From assembly GCF_009377235.1 (NCBI RefSeq), contig NZ_VMNX01000003.1, positions 1 through 64,000 on the forward strand: DNA of 64,000 nt, given 5' to 3'. The notes beneath the pieces were generated by a model. It saw only the letters and a list, made by a program, of their open reading frames with translations, had not been told where the DNA came from and did no database searches. Each line of letters begins with the position of its first letter. Position 1 is the stretch's first letter. Below, one piece after another: positions 25,265-33,920 of this stretch. A program made the position numbers and the translations under genes. The DNA comes from Streptomyces acidicola (lineage in GTDB: Bacteria > Actinomycetota > Actinomycetes > Streptomycetales > Streptomycetaceae).

Positions 25265-26863
25265 TCAGTAGCCGCGTACGTCCGGCCAGTGACGTTGCAC
25301 GCCGTCGCGGTCGAGTAGCCGCGCGAACTCCTCGAACCGCTTGTCCTCGGCCTGGACCTGGTGCGGCTCGACGTCCTCGGCCAGACAGTGGGCAGCCAGT
25401 GCGCCGGCGACCTCGCCGACGTTCCACTCCACCGGGTGGAGCCGATAGCAGCCGTTGGTGATGTGGGTCGTGCCGATGTTCTTGCCCGCGGGCAGCAGGT
25501 TGCGGACCCGCCGCGGCACCAGCGCCCCGAGGGGGATCTCGAAGGGCACCGAGCCGATGTCGATGTAGTTGTCGCCGCTGGTCGAGGGATGCAGATCGAT
25601 GCGGTACGCGCCCACTCCGACGGAGTCCCGGTGCCGGGTTCCGCCGTACGGGCCGACCAGGTCGATCGCCACGTCGTGCTCGGTGACCGTGGTGACGGCC
25701 TTGATACGGCGGGACTCGCGGACGTACGCCGCCTTGGCCAGGCCGTCCGTCGTGCCGGTCACGTCCGGGCGGATCCGCAGGCCGGGGAAGCCGGTGCCGC
25801 CGTCCGGGCGCGGTGCCTCGGTCTGCAGCCAGTACAGCAGTGACAGAGACAACTGCCGTGCCTCGCACAGCGCTTCGGCCTCCTGGCCGATGTACGGGTT
25901 GAGCCAGTAGTCGTTGAGCGGCCAGTTGACGAGTGTGATGTCGGAGTCGAAGGCGCCCGGTTTGTGCAGCTTGCGTGCGAGGACGCGGCGGAAGCCCCAC
26001 AGTTCCTTGTCGCCGGCGTCGGCGCTCTGGTCGGCGGAGACACCGATCGGGTCGAGATCGGGATTCGGTACAAAGGTCCGCGGCACCGGCTGCAGCGTGC
26101 GTGGGTCGGGCGCCTCGAAGCCGAGCAGCGGGCCGGGCCAGAACGAGGGCCGGTAGGCGCGCCAGAAGTCGTAGTCCTGCGGGCGGTCGATCGTATGGTC
26201 CTCGCCCTCGTGGTGGGAGAGTGCGAAGCAGACCGTGATGCCCTGCTGGTTGTGGGGTTGCGCCTCGTCCGGGGCGTGCGGCTCGTCGAACTCGGCGCGT
26301 GCCTCGGCCCCGTTCGCGTGCTCGACGCCCGCGAGGTGGAGGAGTTCGCCCGTCTCGGTGGCGTCCAGGACGTAGCGCCCCGTGAGGGTGCGACGCGTTC
26401 CGTCGCGCATGTCCTTCAGGGTCACCGACCGTACGACATCGTTGTCGGACTCGGCGGAGACCGGCCGGTGCTCAGTGAGTAACGTCAGCCGACCCGCCGC
26501 CCGGTGGGGCGCGAGCATGCCCTCCAGGACGGTGAGGGCGACCCTCGGCTCGTGGCAGAGCTTGCTGACGCGGCCCGCTCCGGGGTTGAGCTCGGTGAGC
26601 GCCATGGCCTCGGCCCGCAGCGGGTACCAGAGCCGGTAGTACCGCCGGATCTCCTCGCGCAGCCGCCGGTACGAGCCGGTCGTGCCGAACTGCTCCACCC
26701 ACGGGTGCTCGTCGGGCGGCACGGCCTGGCTGGTGAGCTGGCCGCCGATCCAGTCCGTCTCCTCGGTGAGCACGACGCTGCGTCCTGCCCGGCAGGCGGC
26801 GAGTGCGGCGGCCACGCCACCGAGGCCGCCGCCCACGACGAGGATGTCTGCTTCGGGTATCAC
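25265..26863 (-). CDS. FAD-dependent oxidoreductase
   Basis: A 532-residue flavoprotein of the FAD_oxidored group. The dinucleotide motif is VVGGGLGGVAAALAACRAG at residues 9-27, followed by TEETDWIGGQLTSQAVP. A later stretch (RNLLPAGKNIGTTHI) is the C-terminal FAD contact. Members oxidise sugar- or polyol-like and other small substrates. AAGGAG precedes the ATG. It is the first structural gene after the LacI regulator and is transcribed towards the hydantoinase gene, 100 bp away. No signal peptide, so the reaction is intracellular. Confidence 0.85.
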   Translation of the reverse strand: MIPEADILVVGGGLGGVAAALAACRAGRSVVLTEETDWIGGQLTSQAVPPDEHPWVEQFGTTGSYRRLREEIRRYYRLWYPLRAEAMALTELNPGAGRVSKLCHEPRVALTVLEGMLAPHRAAGRLTLLTEHRPVSAESDNDVVRSVTLKDMRDGTRRTLTGRYVLDATETGELLHLAGVEHANGAEARAEFDEPHAPDEAQPHNQQGITVCFALSHHEGEDHTIDRPQDYDFWRAYRPSFWPGPLLGFEAPDPRTLQPVPRTFVPNPDLDPIGVSADQSADAGDKELWGFRRVLARKLHKPGAFDSDITLVNWPLNDYWLNPYIGQEAEALCEARQLSLSLLYWLQTEAPRPDGGTGFPGLRIRPDVTGTTDGLAKAAYVRESRRIKAVTTVTEHDVAIDLVGPYGGTRHRDSVGVGAYRIDLHPSTSGDNYIDIGSVPFEIPLGALVPRRVRNLLPAGKNIGTTHITNGCYRLHPVEWNVGEVAGALAAHCLAEDVEPHQVQAEDKRFEEFARLLDRDGVQRHWPDVRGY

Positions 26864-26956
26864 GCTTCTCCTTGCTGCTGGATCGGGGCTGGCTGGATCG
26901 GGGGTCAGCTGGTCAGGTTCATCGGGGGTGGGGTCCCTGTGGACCGTGGAGCGTGC

Positions 26957-28054
26957 TCAGGGGCGGGCACGCGGCGGCCCGGTCGTCGGGCCCGGGCGGA
27001 AGACACAGCCGACGAGCGGCTCGCTTGCTTCCTCGCCCGCGACGAGCGCGGCCAGCAGCCGCACGGCCGCGGCGCCCAACTGCGGCCGGGGGATGTCGAA
27101 TCCGGTCGGTACGGGCTCGCTCGCCAGATCGGCGGGCGGGCTGCCGAGCAGGGCGAGAGACACGTCCTCAGGACAGTCGAGGCCCGCCGCACGCACGGCG
27201 GAGAGCAGGCCTCGCCAGGCCGCCCCGGTGTCGGTCTCCTCCGCGACGAAGGCCGTAACCCCTTCGTCGGCCCAGGCACGCAGCCGTTCGGGCGTGAGCT
27301 CCCGCTGCGGATCAGCGGACCGGAAGACGGTCGTGGGCCCGGAGGGCAGTCCTGCCTCTTCCAGCCCTTCCAGGAAGCCGCGCTGACGGTCCGTCGAGGC
27401 GGGCGCGTCGTCGTCCTCACGGACAAGAACGATCCGTCGATGCCCCAACTCGGCGAGACGGACCACGACGTCACGTGTGGCTTCGACATAGTCCGCGCCC
27501 ACCCATGCCACGCCCTCCAACTCCTCGCGGCGGCCGAGGTGCACGACCGGGAAGCCGTCCTCGACCAGCCGCTTGAGCTCCGGCCGGGGCGTGTGCCGGC
27601 CGATGAAGAGACAGCCGTCGGCGAGCCGGACCCGGCTCAGGGCGTCGGGCCCCGCGGCCCCCGCGCCGCCGGTGCTCGACCCGGTGAACAGCACCAGGTC
27701 GTAGCCGAGCGCCGCCGCCTCGCGCTCCACGCCGACCAGGAAGGGGTAGTACGAGTGCTGCACATCGGTGGGGAACGTGGCGGTGAAGCTGAAGACGCCG
27801 AGGAGGTTGTTGCGGGCGGCGGCCAGCCGTCGGGCGGCCGGGTCGGGCACGTAGCCGAGGCTGCGGGCCGCCTCCAGGACCCGCCGGCGGGTCTCCTCGG
27901 AGATGACGGGTCCCTTGCCGTCGGGCTTCGGGGAGAGCACCAGGGACACGGTCGCCTGTGACACCCCCGCGAGCCGGGCCACCTCGGCCTGTCGGGGCCG
28001 CGATGTACGTCCGGCCGGAGCGGGCGTACGTCCGGGCCGCTTCCTGGGTTCCAC
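26957..28054 (-). CDS. LacI-family repressor
   Basis: A 365-residue LacI/GalR regulator. Its DNA-binding helix-turn-helix is QAEVARLAGVSQATVSLVLS around residues 22-41, with the hinge RRRVLEAARSLGYVPDPAARRLA. The C-terminal periplasmic-binding-like domain should bind a small metabolite. GTG 28054 is preceded by GAGGAG. Two palindromes at 28108-28134 lie just upstream and are probable autoregulatory operators. The genes downstream on the same strand are the FAD oxidoreductase, hydantoinase, permease and exported protein, so it likely represses the cluster until its substrate is present. Confidence 0.9.
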   Translation of the reverse strand: MEPRKRPGRTPAPAGRTSRPRQAEVARLAGVSQATVSLVLSPKPDGKGPVISEETRRRVLEAARSLGYVPDPAARRLAAARNNLLGVFSFTATFPTDVQHSYYPFLVGVEREAAALGYDLVLFTGSSTGGAGAAGPDALSRVRLADGCLFIGRHTPRPELKRLVEDGFPVVHLGRREELEGVAWVGADYVEATRDVVVRLAELGHRRIVLVREDDDAPASTDRQRGFLEGLEEAGLPSGPTTVFRSADPQRELTPERLRAWADEGVTAFVAEETDTGAAWRGLLSAVRAAGLDCPEDVSLALLGSPPADLASEPVPTGFDIPRPQLGAAAVRLLAALVAGEEASEPLVGCVFRPGPTTGPPRARP

Positions 28055-28107
28055 AGTGGCTTCTCTCCTCCGCGCAGGGCCCGGCGCTGTCGACGGTGCC
28101 GGCGTTG

Positions 28108-28134
28108 TTAATGCGTATTAACTAATGCGCATTA
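28108..28134. promoter_or_regulatory. Twin palindromic operators, probably for the LacI regulator
   Basis: TTAATGCGTATTAA (28108-28121) and the perfect palindrome TAATGCGCATTA (28123-28134) are nearly identical and one base apart. Both have the central CG with symmetric arms typical of LacI-family sites. They lie about 55-80 bp upstream of the LacI start. Confidence 0.65.
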
Positions 28135-28199
28135 TCGAGAGAGTGCACCTACCCGCCCAGCGGGTCAAGACTTGGGACAGAAGCGCCGCGGAACAGAGC

Positions 28200-28567
28200 G
28201 GCGACGGCGCTCGACCATCGTCGGGTTCGTGCTGACCGGCGAGGGCCTGCCCACCGTCTACGTCGGCGGCGACAACGCCTCGCTCGACGCGGTCCGGGAG
28301 ATCGCCGACAGCCTCGTCCCCATCGACACCGCCCTCCTCTTCGCCGGCGCTCCCCGCATCCCCGTCCTCTTCGACAACCAGCCGCTCGTCCTGAACAGCG
28401 CCCAGGCCGCCGAGGCCACCCGGATCCTCGGCGCCGGCCGCGTGGTCCCCGTCCACTACGACAGCCGGGCCCACTTCGCCGAAGGCCGCGACGAGTTGGA
28501 GGCCGCCTTCACCGCTGCCGGTCTGGCCGACCGCCTGGACTGGGGCCGGCAAAGCCTCGTCCCGTAG
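28200..28567 (+). pseudogene. C-terminal half of a metallo-beta-lactamase-fold hydrolase
   Basis: The frame reads STIVGFVLTGEGLPTVYVGGDNASLDAVREIADSL, ALLFAGAPRIPVLF, LNSAQAAEATRILGAGRVVPVHYDS, AHFAEGRDELEAAFTAAGLADRL. This is the second half of UlaG-like MBL-fold proteins (the GDN, SAQA and VPVH elements). The zinc-binding HxHxDH half is absent and no good start codon precedes it, so it is a truncation. Confidence 0.6.
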
Positions 28568-28589
28568 AAGAATTCCAGCCGCTCGAACC

Positions 28590-28717
28590 CGTCGTCGGCG
28601 ACGTTGGGCAGCAGGCCCATCATCACGAACTCGGCGGTACCGATTCCGAAGGCCGAGATCGCGAGTGCGAGAAGAGCCGGGGCCGGGATGGGCGTCGTTT
28701 CTGCCGGGATCGATGTA
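28590..28717 (-). pseudogene. N-terminal fragment of an MFS transporter
   Basis: On the minus strand the frame reads TPIPAPALLALAISAFGIGTAEFVMMGLLPNVADD and then loses similarity near 28590. This is the first transmembrane helix and conserved GTAEFVMMGLLP segment of MFS drug or arabinose efflux proteins. The remaining 11 helices are missing. It faces the MBL-fold fragment tail to tail, marking an old rearrangement junction. Confidence 0.55.
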
Positions 28718-28726
28718 TCCCAGTGG

Positions 28727-29344
28727 TCAGAGGCTGGAGAGCAGACCGTCGAGTGGGGCTGGAACGCGGTCGGGGTCAAGAGCCTCGACCAGAACACGCC
28801 CATAGTGGATCTTGCGCCCCTTCTTCGTTCCGAAGAAGCGCCTGAACTGCTGCTGTGGGGCGCGGCCCTGCTGTGCGGGCTGGCGCAGGAAGGTCTGCAG
28901 GGCACGCAGGTCGCCTTCCTCCCGGACGAGCTCCTCAACCCGTGTCACGCCCAACGCGCGGATGAGCTCGTCTTCCAGATCCGCCGCGCAGACGAAGAAG
29001 CCCTGCTGTGCCGCACTGGCCCGTTCGAAGCCGCGGGCGTAGTAGGGACGCTCCGCCTCGTCGCACAGTCCGGTGAGGCGGAGGCCCAGGCCGGGTGAAC
29101 CGAGGAGCTGGGCATAACGCCCGACGCTCATCGCACCGCCGATCGACAGGACGCAGACCCCTTCGGCCGCCAGATTCCGGTCGCGGCCCTCTGCCAGCGC
29201 GTTGACCGCCGCAACGTCGCTCGGTCCTTCGAGCAGGACAGCCGCCCGGACGGACAGCCGCGCGGCCAGTTCGTGGGCGGGGTCGCCGAGACCACCCGCC
29301 GCCCACGCGGTGACCGCGTTCCGGAACACCCCCATGTCATCCAT
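28727..29344 (-). CDS. TOPRIM-domain protein (OLD-like nuclease family)
   Basis: A 205-residue protein with a TOPRIM fold: LLEGPSDVAAVNALAEG at residues 37-53 (the conserved Glu), VLSIGGAMSVGRYAQLLG, and FVCAADLEDELIRALG with the acidic D-x-x-D. It resembles the TOPRIM half of OLD-family ATP-dependent endonucleases, but no ATPase domain is fused. It may act with a partner or as a stand-alone phosphotransferase or nuclease. ATG 29344 is followed by a second in-frame ATG at 29335; neither has a strong ribosome site. Neighbours are gene debris and a bicupin, which give no functional hint. Confidence 0.7.
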   Translation of the reverse strand: MDDMGVFRNAVTAWAAGGLGDPAHELAARLSVRAAVLLEGPSDVAAVNALAEGRDRNLAAEGVCVLSIGGAMSVGRYAQLLGSPGLGLRLTGLCDEAERPYYARGFERASAAQQGFFVCAADLEDELIRALGVTRVEELVREEGDLRALQTFLRQPAQQGRAPQQQFRRFFGTKKGRKIHYGRVLVEALDPDRVPAPLDGLLSSL

Positions 29345-29740
29345 GAGGCGAGTCTCAGCCAGGTTCGGCCACGGTGCGAGGGAATTTCCGCCTGTGCGTC
29401 GATCGCCGACGAACAGCCGACGAGCAGTCGGGCCGGCCCCCAGTGGAGGGTCGGTGGGCAGCTGGACCCGGACCGGTACAGCTACAGGTTCGGCATCAGC
29501 GTCGGAAGGCGGTGTCACCGCACTACCGGGGGCAGTGAGCCGGTCCCACCCGCGCGTCCTGGCGGGCAGCGTCTCGCCCGACCGGCTCGGACACCATCTG
29601 GCTTGTCGGCGCTCGGGGCAAGCACGGATCCGTTTCGTGTCACCCGGATGCCATCCACGGCTTTCTGCTGTCCCTGGCCTGTGCGAAGTTCGGTTCGGGC
29701 CTCGGGGAGTGTTCCTTCCGGCAGACGAGCGAGGAGAGCA
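29345..29740. other. Gene-free interval between TOPRIM and bicupin genes
   Basis: About 400 bp between divergent genes. I see no reading frame with protein-like composition on either strand and no strong hairpin. It must hold the two promoters. The ribosome site GAGGAGAG of the cupin gene is at 29731-29738. Confidence 0.5.
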
Positions 29741-30781
29741 ATGTCGACAGGCTCGCCATATTGGGTGTCCCTTACCGAGGCCGAAGCGGCATTTCAGAGC
29801 GACCTTGGCAGTATCCAGATCGTTGATGGGCAGAACCTGCCCATCCTCAGCCGACTGTCCATCAAGCGTGTGGTCCTCGCGCCCGGGGCGATTCGTGAAC
29901 CGCAGTGGAACGTCAACGCGAACCAGTTGGCTTACGTCGTCAGCGGCGAGGTACTGGTCTCCTTGCTGGCCAGTGGGGGAGAGTTCGCCTCCTTCGTCGT
30001 CGGCGAAGGACAGATGTATCACGTGGAATCCGGTGCGGTTTACCACATCGAGAACCTGGGCTCCGCGGATGCCGTAATCATCATCGCTCTGCGGAACGAG
30101 CGCCCCCAGCACTTCTCGCTGCGCGACAGTCTGTCGGCCATGACCAACCCGGTGCTCGGCAACACCTACGACCTGCCAAGTACGGCATTCGCCGCTTTCC
30201 AGCGGGCCCCTGCGGAGCAGATCTTCGCCCGTCGGGGCAGCATCACGATCGATCCCACCCAGAAACTGCCGAACGCCCGTCTCTTCGACGTCCAAGGTCA
30301 GCACGCCCCTCTGTCGTACGCGTACGGTTCAGCGAACCTGGCGCGCAAGCAGTTCTGGGCAGCTCTCGACGACATCTCGATGTATTCCCTGCAGATCAAG
30401 GAAGACGGGATGCGGGAGCCTCACTGGCACCCGGTCACCGCCGAGATGGGCTACGTGGCCAAGGGACGAGCACGCATGCGCGTACTGGCACCCGACGTCA
30501 CCCTCGGCGAGTACGAACTCGGCCCGGGCGATGTGTACTTCGTGCCGCGCGCCTACCCGCACCATATCGAGGTCCTGGACGAGGAGGGCTTCCACTTCCT
30601 CATCTTCTTCGATCAGCCCACGCCTGGCGATGTCGGCTACCGGGCGACCGCGACGGCGTTCTCCCGTGAGGTGCTGGCCGGTACCTTCGGCATCTCGGAG
30701 CGGGAACTGCCTCAGTTCCCCTTCACACCGCAGGACCCCCTCATCGTCGCCCGACACAACCCCGTCGGCGCCACCGAATGA
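29741..30781 (+). CDS. Bicupin protein (oxalate decarboxylase-like)
   Basis: A 346-residue protein with two cupin domains. In the first, the metal motif is changed to REPQWN...NQLAYVVSG, losing the usual His-x-His and Glu. In the second, REPHWHPVTAEMGYVAKG (His, His, Glu) and the later PHHIEVL histidine are intact. So one metal site should remain, where bacterial oxalate decarboxylases have two. It could act on oxalate or another small acid, or be a one-site dioxygenase. GAGGAG lies before the ATG. It is transcribed alone. Confidence 0.8.
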   Translation: MSTGSPYWVSLTEAEAAFQSDLGSIQIVDGQNLPILSRLSIKRVVLAPGAIREPQWNVNANQLAYVVSGEVLVSLLASGGEFASFVVGEGQMYHVESGAVYHIENLGSADAVIIIALRNERPQHFSLRDSLSAMTNPVLGNTYDLPSTAFAAFQRAPAEQIFARRGSITIDPTQKLPNARLFDVQGQHAPLSYAYGSANLARKQFWAALDDISMYSLQIKEDGMREPHWHPVTAEMGYVAKGRARMRVLAPDVTLGEYELGPGDVYFVPRAYPHHIEVLDEEGFHFLIFFDQPTPGDVGYRATATAFSREVLAGTFGISERELPQFPFTPQDPLIVARHNPVGATE

Positions 30782-31069
30782 CACCGATGACCGTCCGGCT
30801 CGCCTTGTCCTGGCCCGGGCGTAGGACCCGATGCGAGCACAAGGGCCGACAGGATCGGGTGTGCGCAGGCGACCGCCGAGCGTCAGGCGCGCGAACCGGT
30901 CGGCGTGGGGGAGCCGCTTCGCTTCCTGGGGGTCCTGGCGTTGTTGTAGATCTTGGCGGCCCCGTCGCTGCTGTGGCGGCTGTTGTCGGTGAGGCGGACA
31001 GCGTGACGCGGGTTCTTCGGTTGGCCGCGAAGCGGAGGGCGGCCGTGCTCCAGCACTAGACTCCCACGC

Positions 31070-31690
31070 ATGTCGGCAGAGCCAGGGAGGCGGGGACGGG
31101 GGCGTCCTCGTGCAAGTACGCGCGAGGAGGTCGAGTTGGCGGCCGTCGCGCTGATGCAGCGTGACGGCTATGAGAACGTCACCGTCGCCTCGATCGTCTC
31201 CGCCGCCGGTATCAGCCGGACCACCTTCTTTCGCTACTTCGGCTCGAAGCCCGGGGTCATCTGGTACGCCTTCGACAGCACGATTGAACGGTTGGCCGCA
31301 GCGATTGCCGCAGCGCCTGTGGACGCCGACGTGCTTGACACGGTCCGAGCCGCCGTCGTGGAGTCCACCCGGGCAGCGGTCTACGACAGCCCGGTCTGGC
31401 TGGAGCGGTTCCAGCTCCTCGACACGGTCGCCGAGCTGCAAGCGGAATCCCACCAGCACTGGGAGCAGTGGAAGCGAGTCATCGCCGAGCACATCGCGGG
31501 CCGTCTGGGCGGCGCTCCTGACTCGGTGATCCCTCTGGCGCTCGCAGGCGCGTTCCACGGTGGCTTCGTCGCCCAGCTTCGTGCCTGGCCGGACGATCAA
31601 GATCGTGGCACCTTCATCGCTCACCTTGACCGGAATATGGCGCGCGTCGCCGCCCTGCTCCGCCCGTTGCCCTCCGCGGATCTGGGCTGA
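31070..31690 (+). CDS. TetR-family regulator
   Basis: A 206-residue TetR regulator with an N-terminal helix-turn-helix (VTVASIVSAAGISRTTFFRYFGSKPGVIWYAF, residues about 37-68) and an all-helical ligand/dimer domain. The downstream SDR and alcohol dehydrogenase genes are on the same strand, separated by 176 bp with repeated operator-like motifs, so they are candidate targets. The basic N-terminus (RRGRGRPRAS) is usual for the family. Confidence 0.88.
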   Translation: MSAEPGRRGRGRPRASTREEVELAAVALMQRDGYENVTVASIVSAAGISRTTFFRYFGSKPGVIWYAFDSTIERLAAAIAAAPVDADVLDTVRAAVVESTRAAVYDSPVWLERFQLLDTVAELQAESHQHWEQWKRVIAEHIAGRLGGAPDSVIPLALAGAFHGGFVAQLRAWPDDQDRGTFIAHLDRNMARVAALLRPLPSADLG

Positions 31691-31775
31691 GCTCCCCGAT
31701 CCGACGCACATGTTCTGCCCGCCCTCGGCCGTCCCTTCTCGCCGGGGGCTCCAGCCTGCCCTGCCACCCCACCTC

Positions 31776-31818
31776 TTGTGGAACCCTGCACCGGACATAT
31801 TTGTGGAACGGAGTACCA
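31776..31818. promoter_or_regulatory. Repeated operator-like motif before SDR gene
   Basis: TTGTGGAAC occurs at 31776-31784 and again at 31801-31809, 25 bp apart. The second copy forms TGGAACGGAGTACCA (31804-31818), an imperfect palindrome with TGGAAC/GTACCA arms. It lies about 50-90 bp upstream of the SDR start and is a plausible regulator site. Confidence 0.45.
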
Positions 31819-31866
31819 TAAATGTTCGGGTGCCGGTACGGCCCCAGAAATGCAGAGGAGGGCGTC

Positions 31867-32649
31867 GTGGCGGAGCAGCTCGACGGCAAACGGATCATCG
31901 TCACTGGCGGCGCTCAAGGTATCGGCGAGGCGGCGGTGCGAGCCTTCACCCGTGAAGGGGCGCAGGTCTACTCGTTCGACATCGCTGAGGACGCCGGCGC
32001 GCGCGTCGCCAAGGAGGCGACAGCGGCAGGCCCTGGCGCCGCGTCGTTCCGTCGCACCGACATCACCGACAAGGCCGACACCGGTGCGGCGTTCGACGAT
32101 GCCGTTACCGCACTGGGAGGACTGGACGTCCTGGTGAACGTCGCCGGCCTGCAGCGCAGTTCCGCCGCCGCGGACATCACGGACGAGCTGTGGGACACGG
32201 TGTATCGGGTCAACGTGCTCGGCACCATCCACACCAACCAGGCTGCCTATCGCGCGATGAAGCCCTCCGGGGCCGGGGCGATCATCAACTTCGGCTCCAT
32301 GTCCGGATTCACCGGCGAACTCACCAATGCCGCCTACGGCTCCTCCAAAGCCGCCGTCCACACCTGGACCCGCACCGTCGCCCGCGAATGGGGACCCGAC
32401 GGCATTCGCGTCAATGCCGTGCTCCCCTACGTGAACACGCCGATGTTCGACAAGTACCGCAACTCCCTCACCCCCGAGGAGCTCGCCGCCTACGACGCGG
32501 AGATCGCCAAGTCCATCCCCCTGGGCGGTCGCTTCGGCAACGCCGACGAGGACCTCGCCCCGGTCCTGGTCTTCCTCGCCGGCGATGCCTCCCACTTCAT
32601 CACCGGCCAGCTGCTGCCCGTCGACGGCGGCCTCACCTCGGTGCGCTGA
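31867..32649 (+). CDS. Short-chain dehydrogenase/reductase
   Basis: A 260-residue classical SDR: nucleotide motif TGGAQGIG near residues 13-20, NVAG (residues about 88-91), catalytic Ser in NFGSMSG, YGSSK as the Tyr-x-x-x-Lys, and the C-terminal [12 protein letters not shown]. It oxidises an alcohol or reduces a ketone with NAD(P). GTG 31867 was chosen because AGAGGAGG lies 6 bases upstream; a longer frame from 31822 would overlap the promoter. The next gene, an alcohol dehydrogenase, follows by 57 bp and the two may act on the same substrate. Confidence 0.88.
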   Translation: MAEQLDGKRIIVTGGAQGIGEAAVRAFTREGAQVYSFDIAEDAGARVAKEATAAGPGAASFRRTDITDKADTGAAFDDAVTALGGLDVLVNVAGLQRSSAAADITDELWDTVYRVNVLGTIHTNQAAYRAMKPSGAGAIINFGSMSGFTGELTNAAYGSSKAAVHTWTRTVAREWGPDGIRVNAVLPYVNTPMFDKYRNSLTPEELAAYDAEIAKSIPLGGRFGNADEDLAPVLVFLAGDASHFITGQLLPVDGGLTSVR

Positions 32650-32706
32650 CCCTCTCCCGGGAACACCAGCGGCACCACCCGACAAAGGAACGAAAGGCTC
32701 CACCCC

Positions 32707-33645
32707 ATGAAGGCATGGCAGTTCACTGGCATCGACGAACCACTACGTCTGGTCGACTTGGCGGACCCCCTGCCCGGCCCGGACGAGATCGTGGTGGACG
32801 TCAAGGCAGCAGGCCTGTGCCACAGTGACGTCAGCTTCGTGGACGGCACCATCACCGCACTACTCGGATCCGTCCCCATCGTGCTCGGCCACGAGACCGC
32901 TGGCATCGTCTCGGCCATCGGCAGCGACGTACACGCCTTCGCCATCGGTGACCGCGTCGGCATCCCCGCCACGACGGAAGGCCCCGGGACGGCTGTCGAC
33001 GGCGGGTTCGCCGAGAAGGTACGTGTCAAAGAGCGGCTCGTCGTCCGCCTCCCCGACGCGGTCAGCTTCGAGCAGGCCGCACCGGCCACGGACGCGGCGC
33101 GCACCGCCTACCGGGCCGTGCGCACCTTCGGCCGTGTCGAGGAGGGGACGAGGGTCGGCATCATCGGCTTCGGCGGACTGGGCTCCCTCGGAGCGCAAAT
33201 CGCCCGGGCCTTCGGCGCACAGGTCTACGTGGCTGAGATCAACGAAGCCGTCTGGCCGAACATCCGGGCCTTCGAGCCCGCAGGCATGTCTGCCGACATC
33301 CGTGACTTCGAGGATGCCCAGCTCGACGTGATCATTGACTTTGCCGGTTTCGGCACCACCACGGCCTCCGCCATCGATGCCGTTCGGCACGGCGGCCGGG
33401 TCGTGCAGATCGGCATGGCCCGCGAGTCCGCAACCCTGTCGATGCAGAAGATCATCCTCAAGGAGATCACCCTGGTCGGCGCCTCCAACGGCGAGAAGGC
33501 CGAATGCGAGGCTGTGCTTGACCTGATTGCCCGGGGCAAGATCAGCTCCAGGACCGTGCCGATCACCTTCGACCAGATCCCCCAGTACCTCGACAAGCTC
33601 CGCAACGGCCAGGTCGACGGACGCGCCGTCGCGGTGATCTCCTGA
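32707..33645 (+). CDS. Zinc alcohol dehydrogenase without the structural-zinc lobe
   Basis: A 312-residue medium-chain dehydrogenase. Catalytic zinc ligands are in GLCHSD (Cys36), GHETAG (His/Glu) and PATDAARTAY. The cofactor motif is GFGGLGSLGAQ near residues 158-168. The four-cysteine lobe that binds structural zinc in classical ADHs is replaced by the short IPATTEGPGTAVDGG, making the protein shorter than the usual 340-350 residues. ATG is preceded by AAAGGAACGAAAGG. It is paired with the SDR gene upstream and may carry out a second oxidation step. Confidence 0.85.
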   Translation: MKAWQFTGIDEPLRLVDLADPLPGPDEIVVDVKAAGLCHSDVSFVDGTITALLGSVPIVLGHETAGIVSAIGSDVHAFAIGDRVGIPATTEGPGTAVDGGFAEKVRVKERLVVRLPDAVSFEQAAPATDAARTAYRAVRTFGRVEEGTRVGIIGFGGLGSLGAQIARAFGAQVYVAEINEAVWPNIRAFEPAGMSADIRDFEDAQLDVIIDFAGFGTTTASAIDAVRHGGRVVQIGMARESATLSMQKIILKEITLVGASNGEKAECEAVLDLIARGKISSRTVPITFDQIPQYLDKLRNGQVDGRAVAVIS

Positions 33646-33920
33646 GCCCGCGCCGGCGTGCCCGACGTCGTGCTCGTCGAGCGTGACGAGCCGCCCGCCG
33701 GTTCGACGGCGCGAGCTGCGGGCGGTGATCGCGGCGGTGATCCTTGCGGTGAGTGGTGGATCCGTCAAGGCTCGGTGCCTCGCGCAGAGCAGGATCGGCT
33801 GCGACCAGAACGGCGGCCGTGAGCTGGTTGATCACCTGCGAAGGACCTGATCGCCGAGGTCGGAGGCACGGTGGGGTTGCGTGGGCGACGGCGGGCAACG
33901 GTCGTCTGCCGCTGTGGGCG

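Noticed and set aside
26504-27961. 485-codon plus-strand frame across the FAD and LacI genes
   Set aside because: Antisense to two well-supported genes and lacking protein-like motifs.
30782-31069. Small minus-strand gene before the TetR gene
   Set aside because: The frame (to 30883) is Arg/Ser/Pro-rich, with no ribosome site and no recognisable family.
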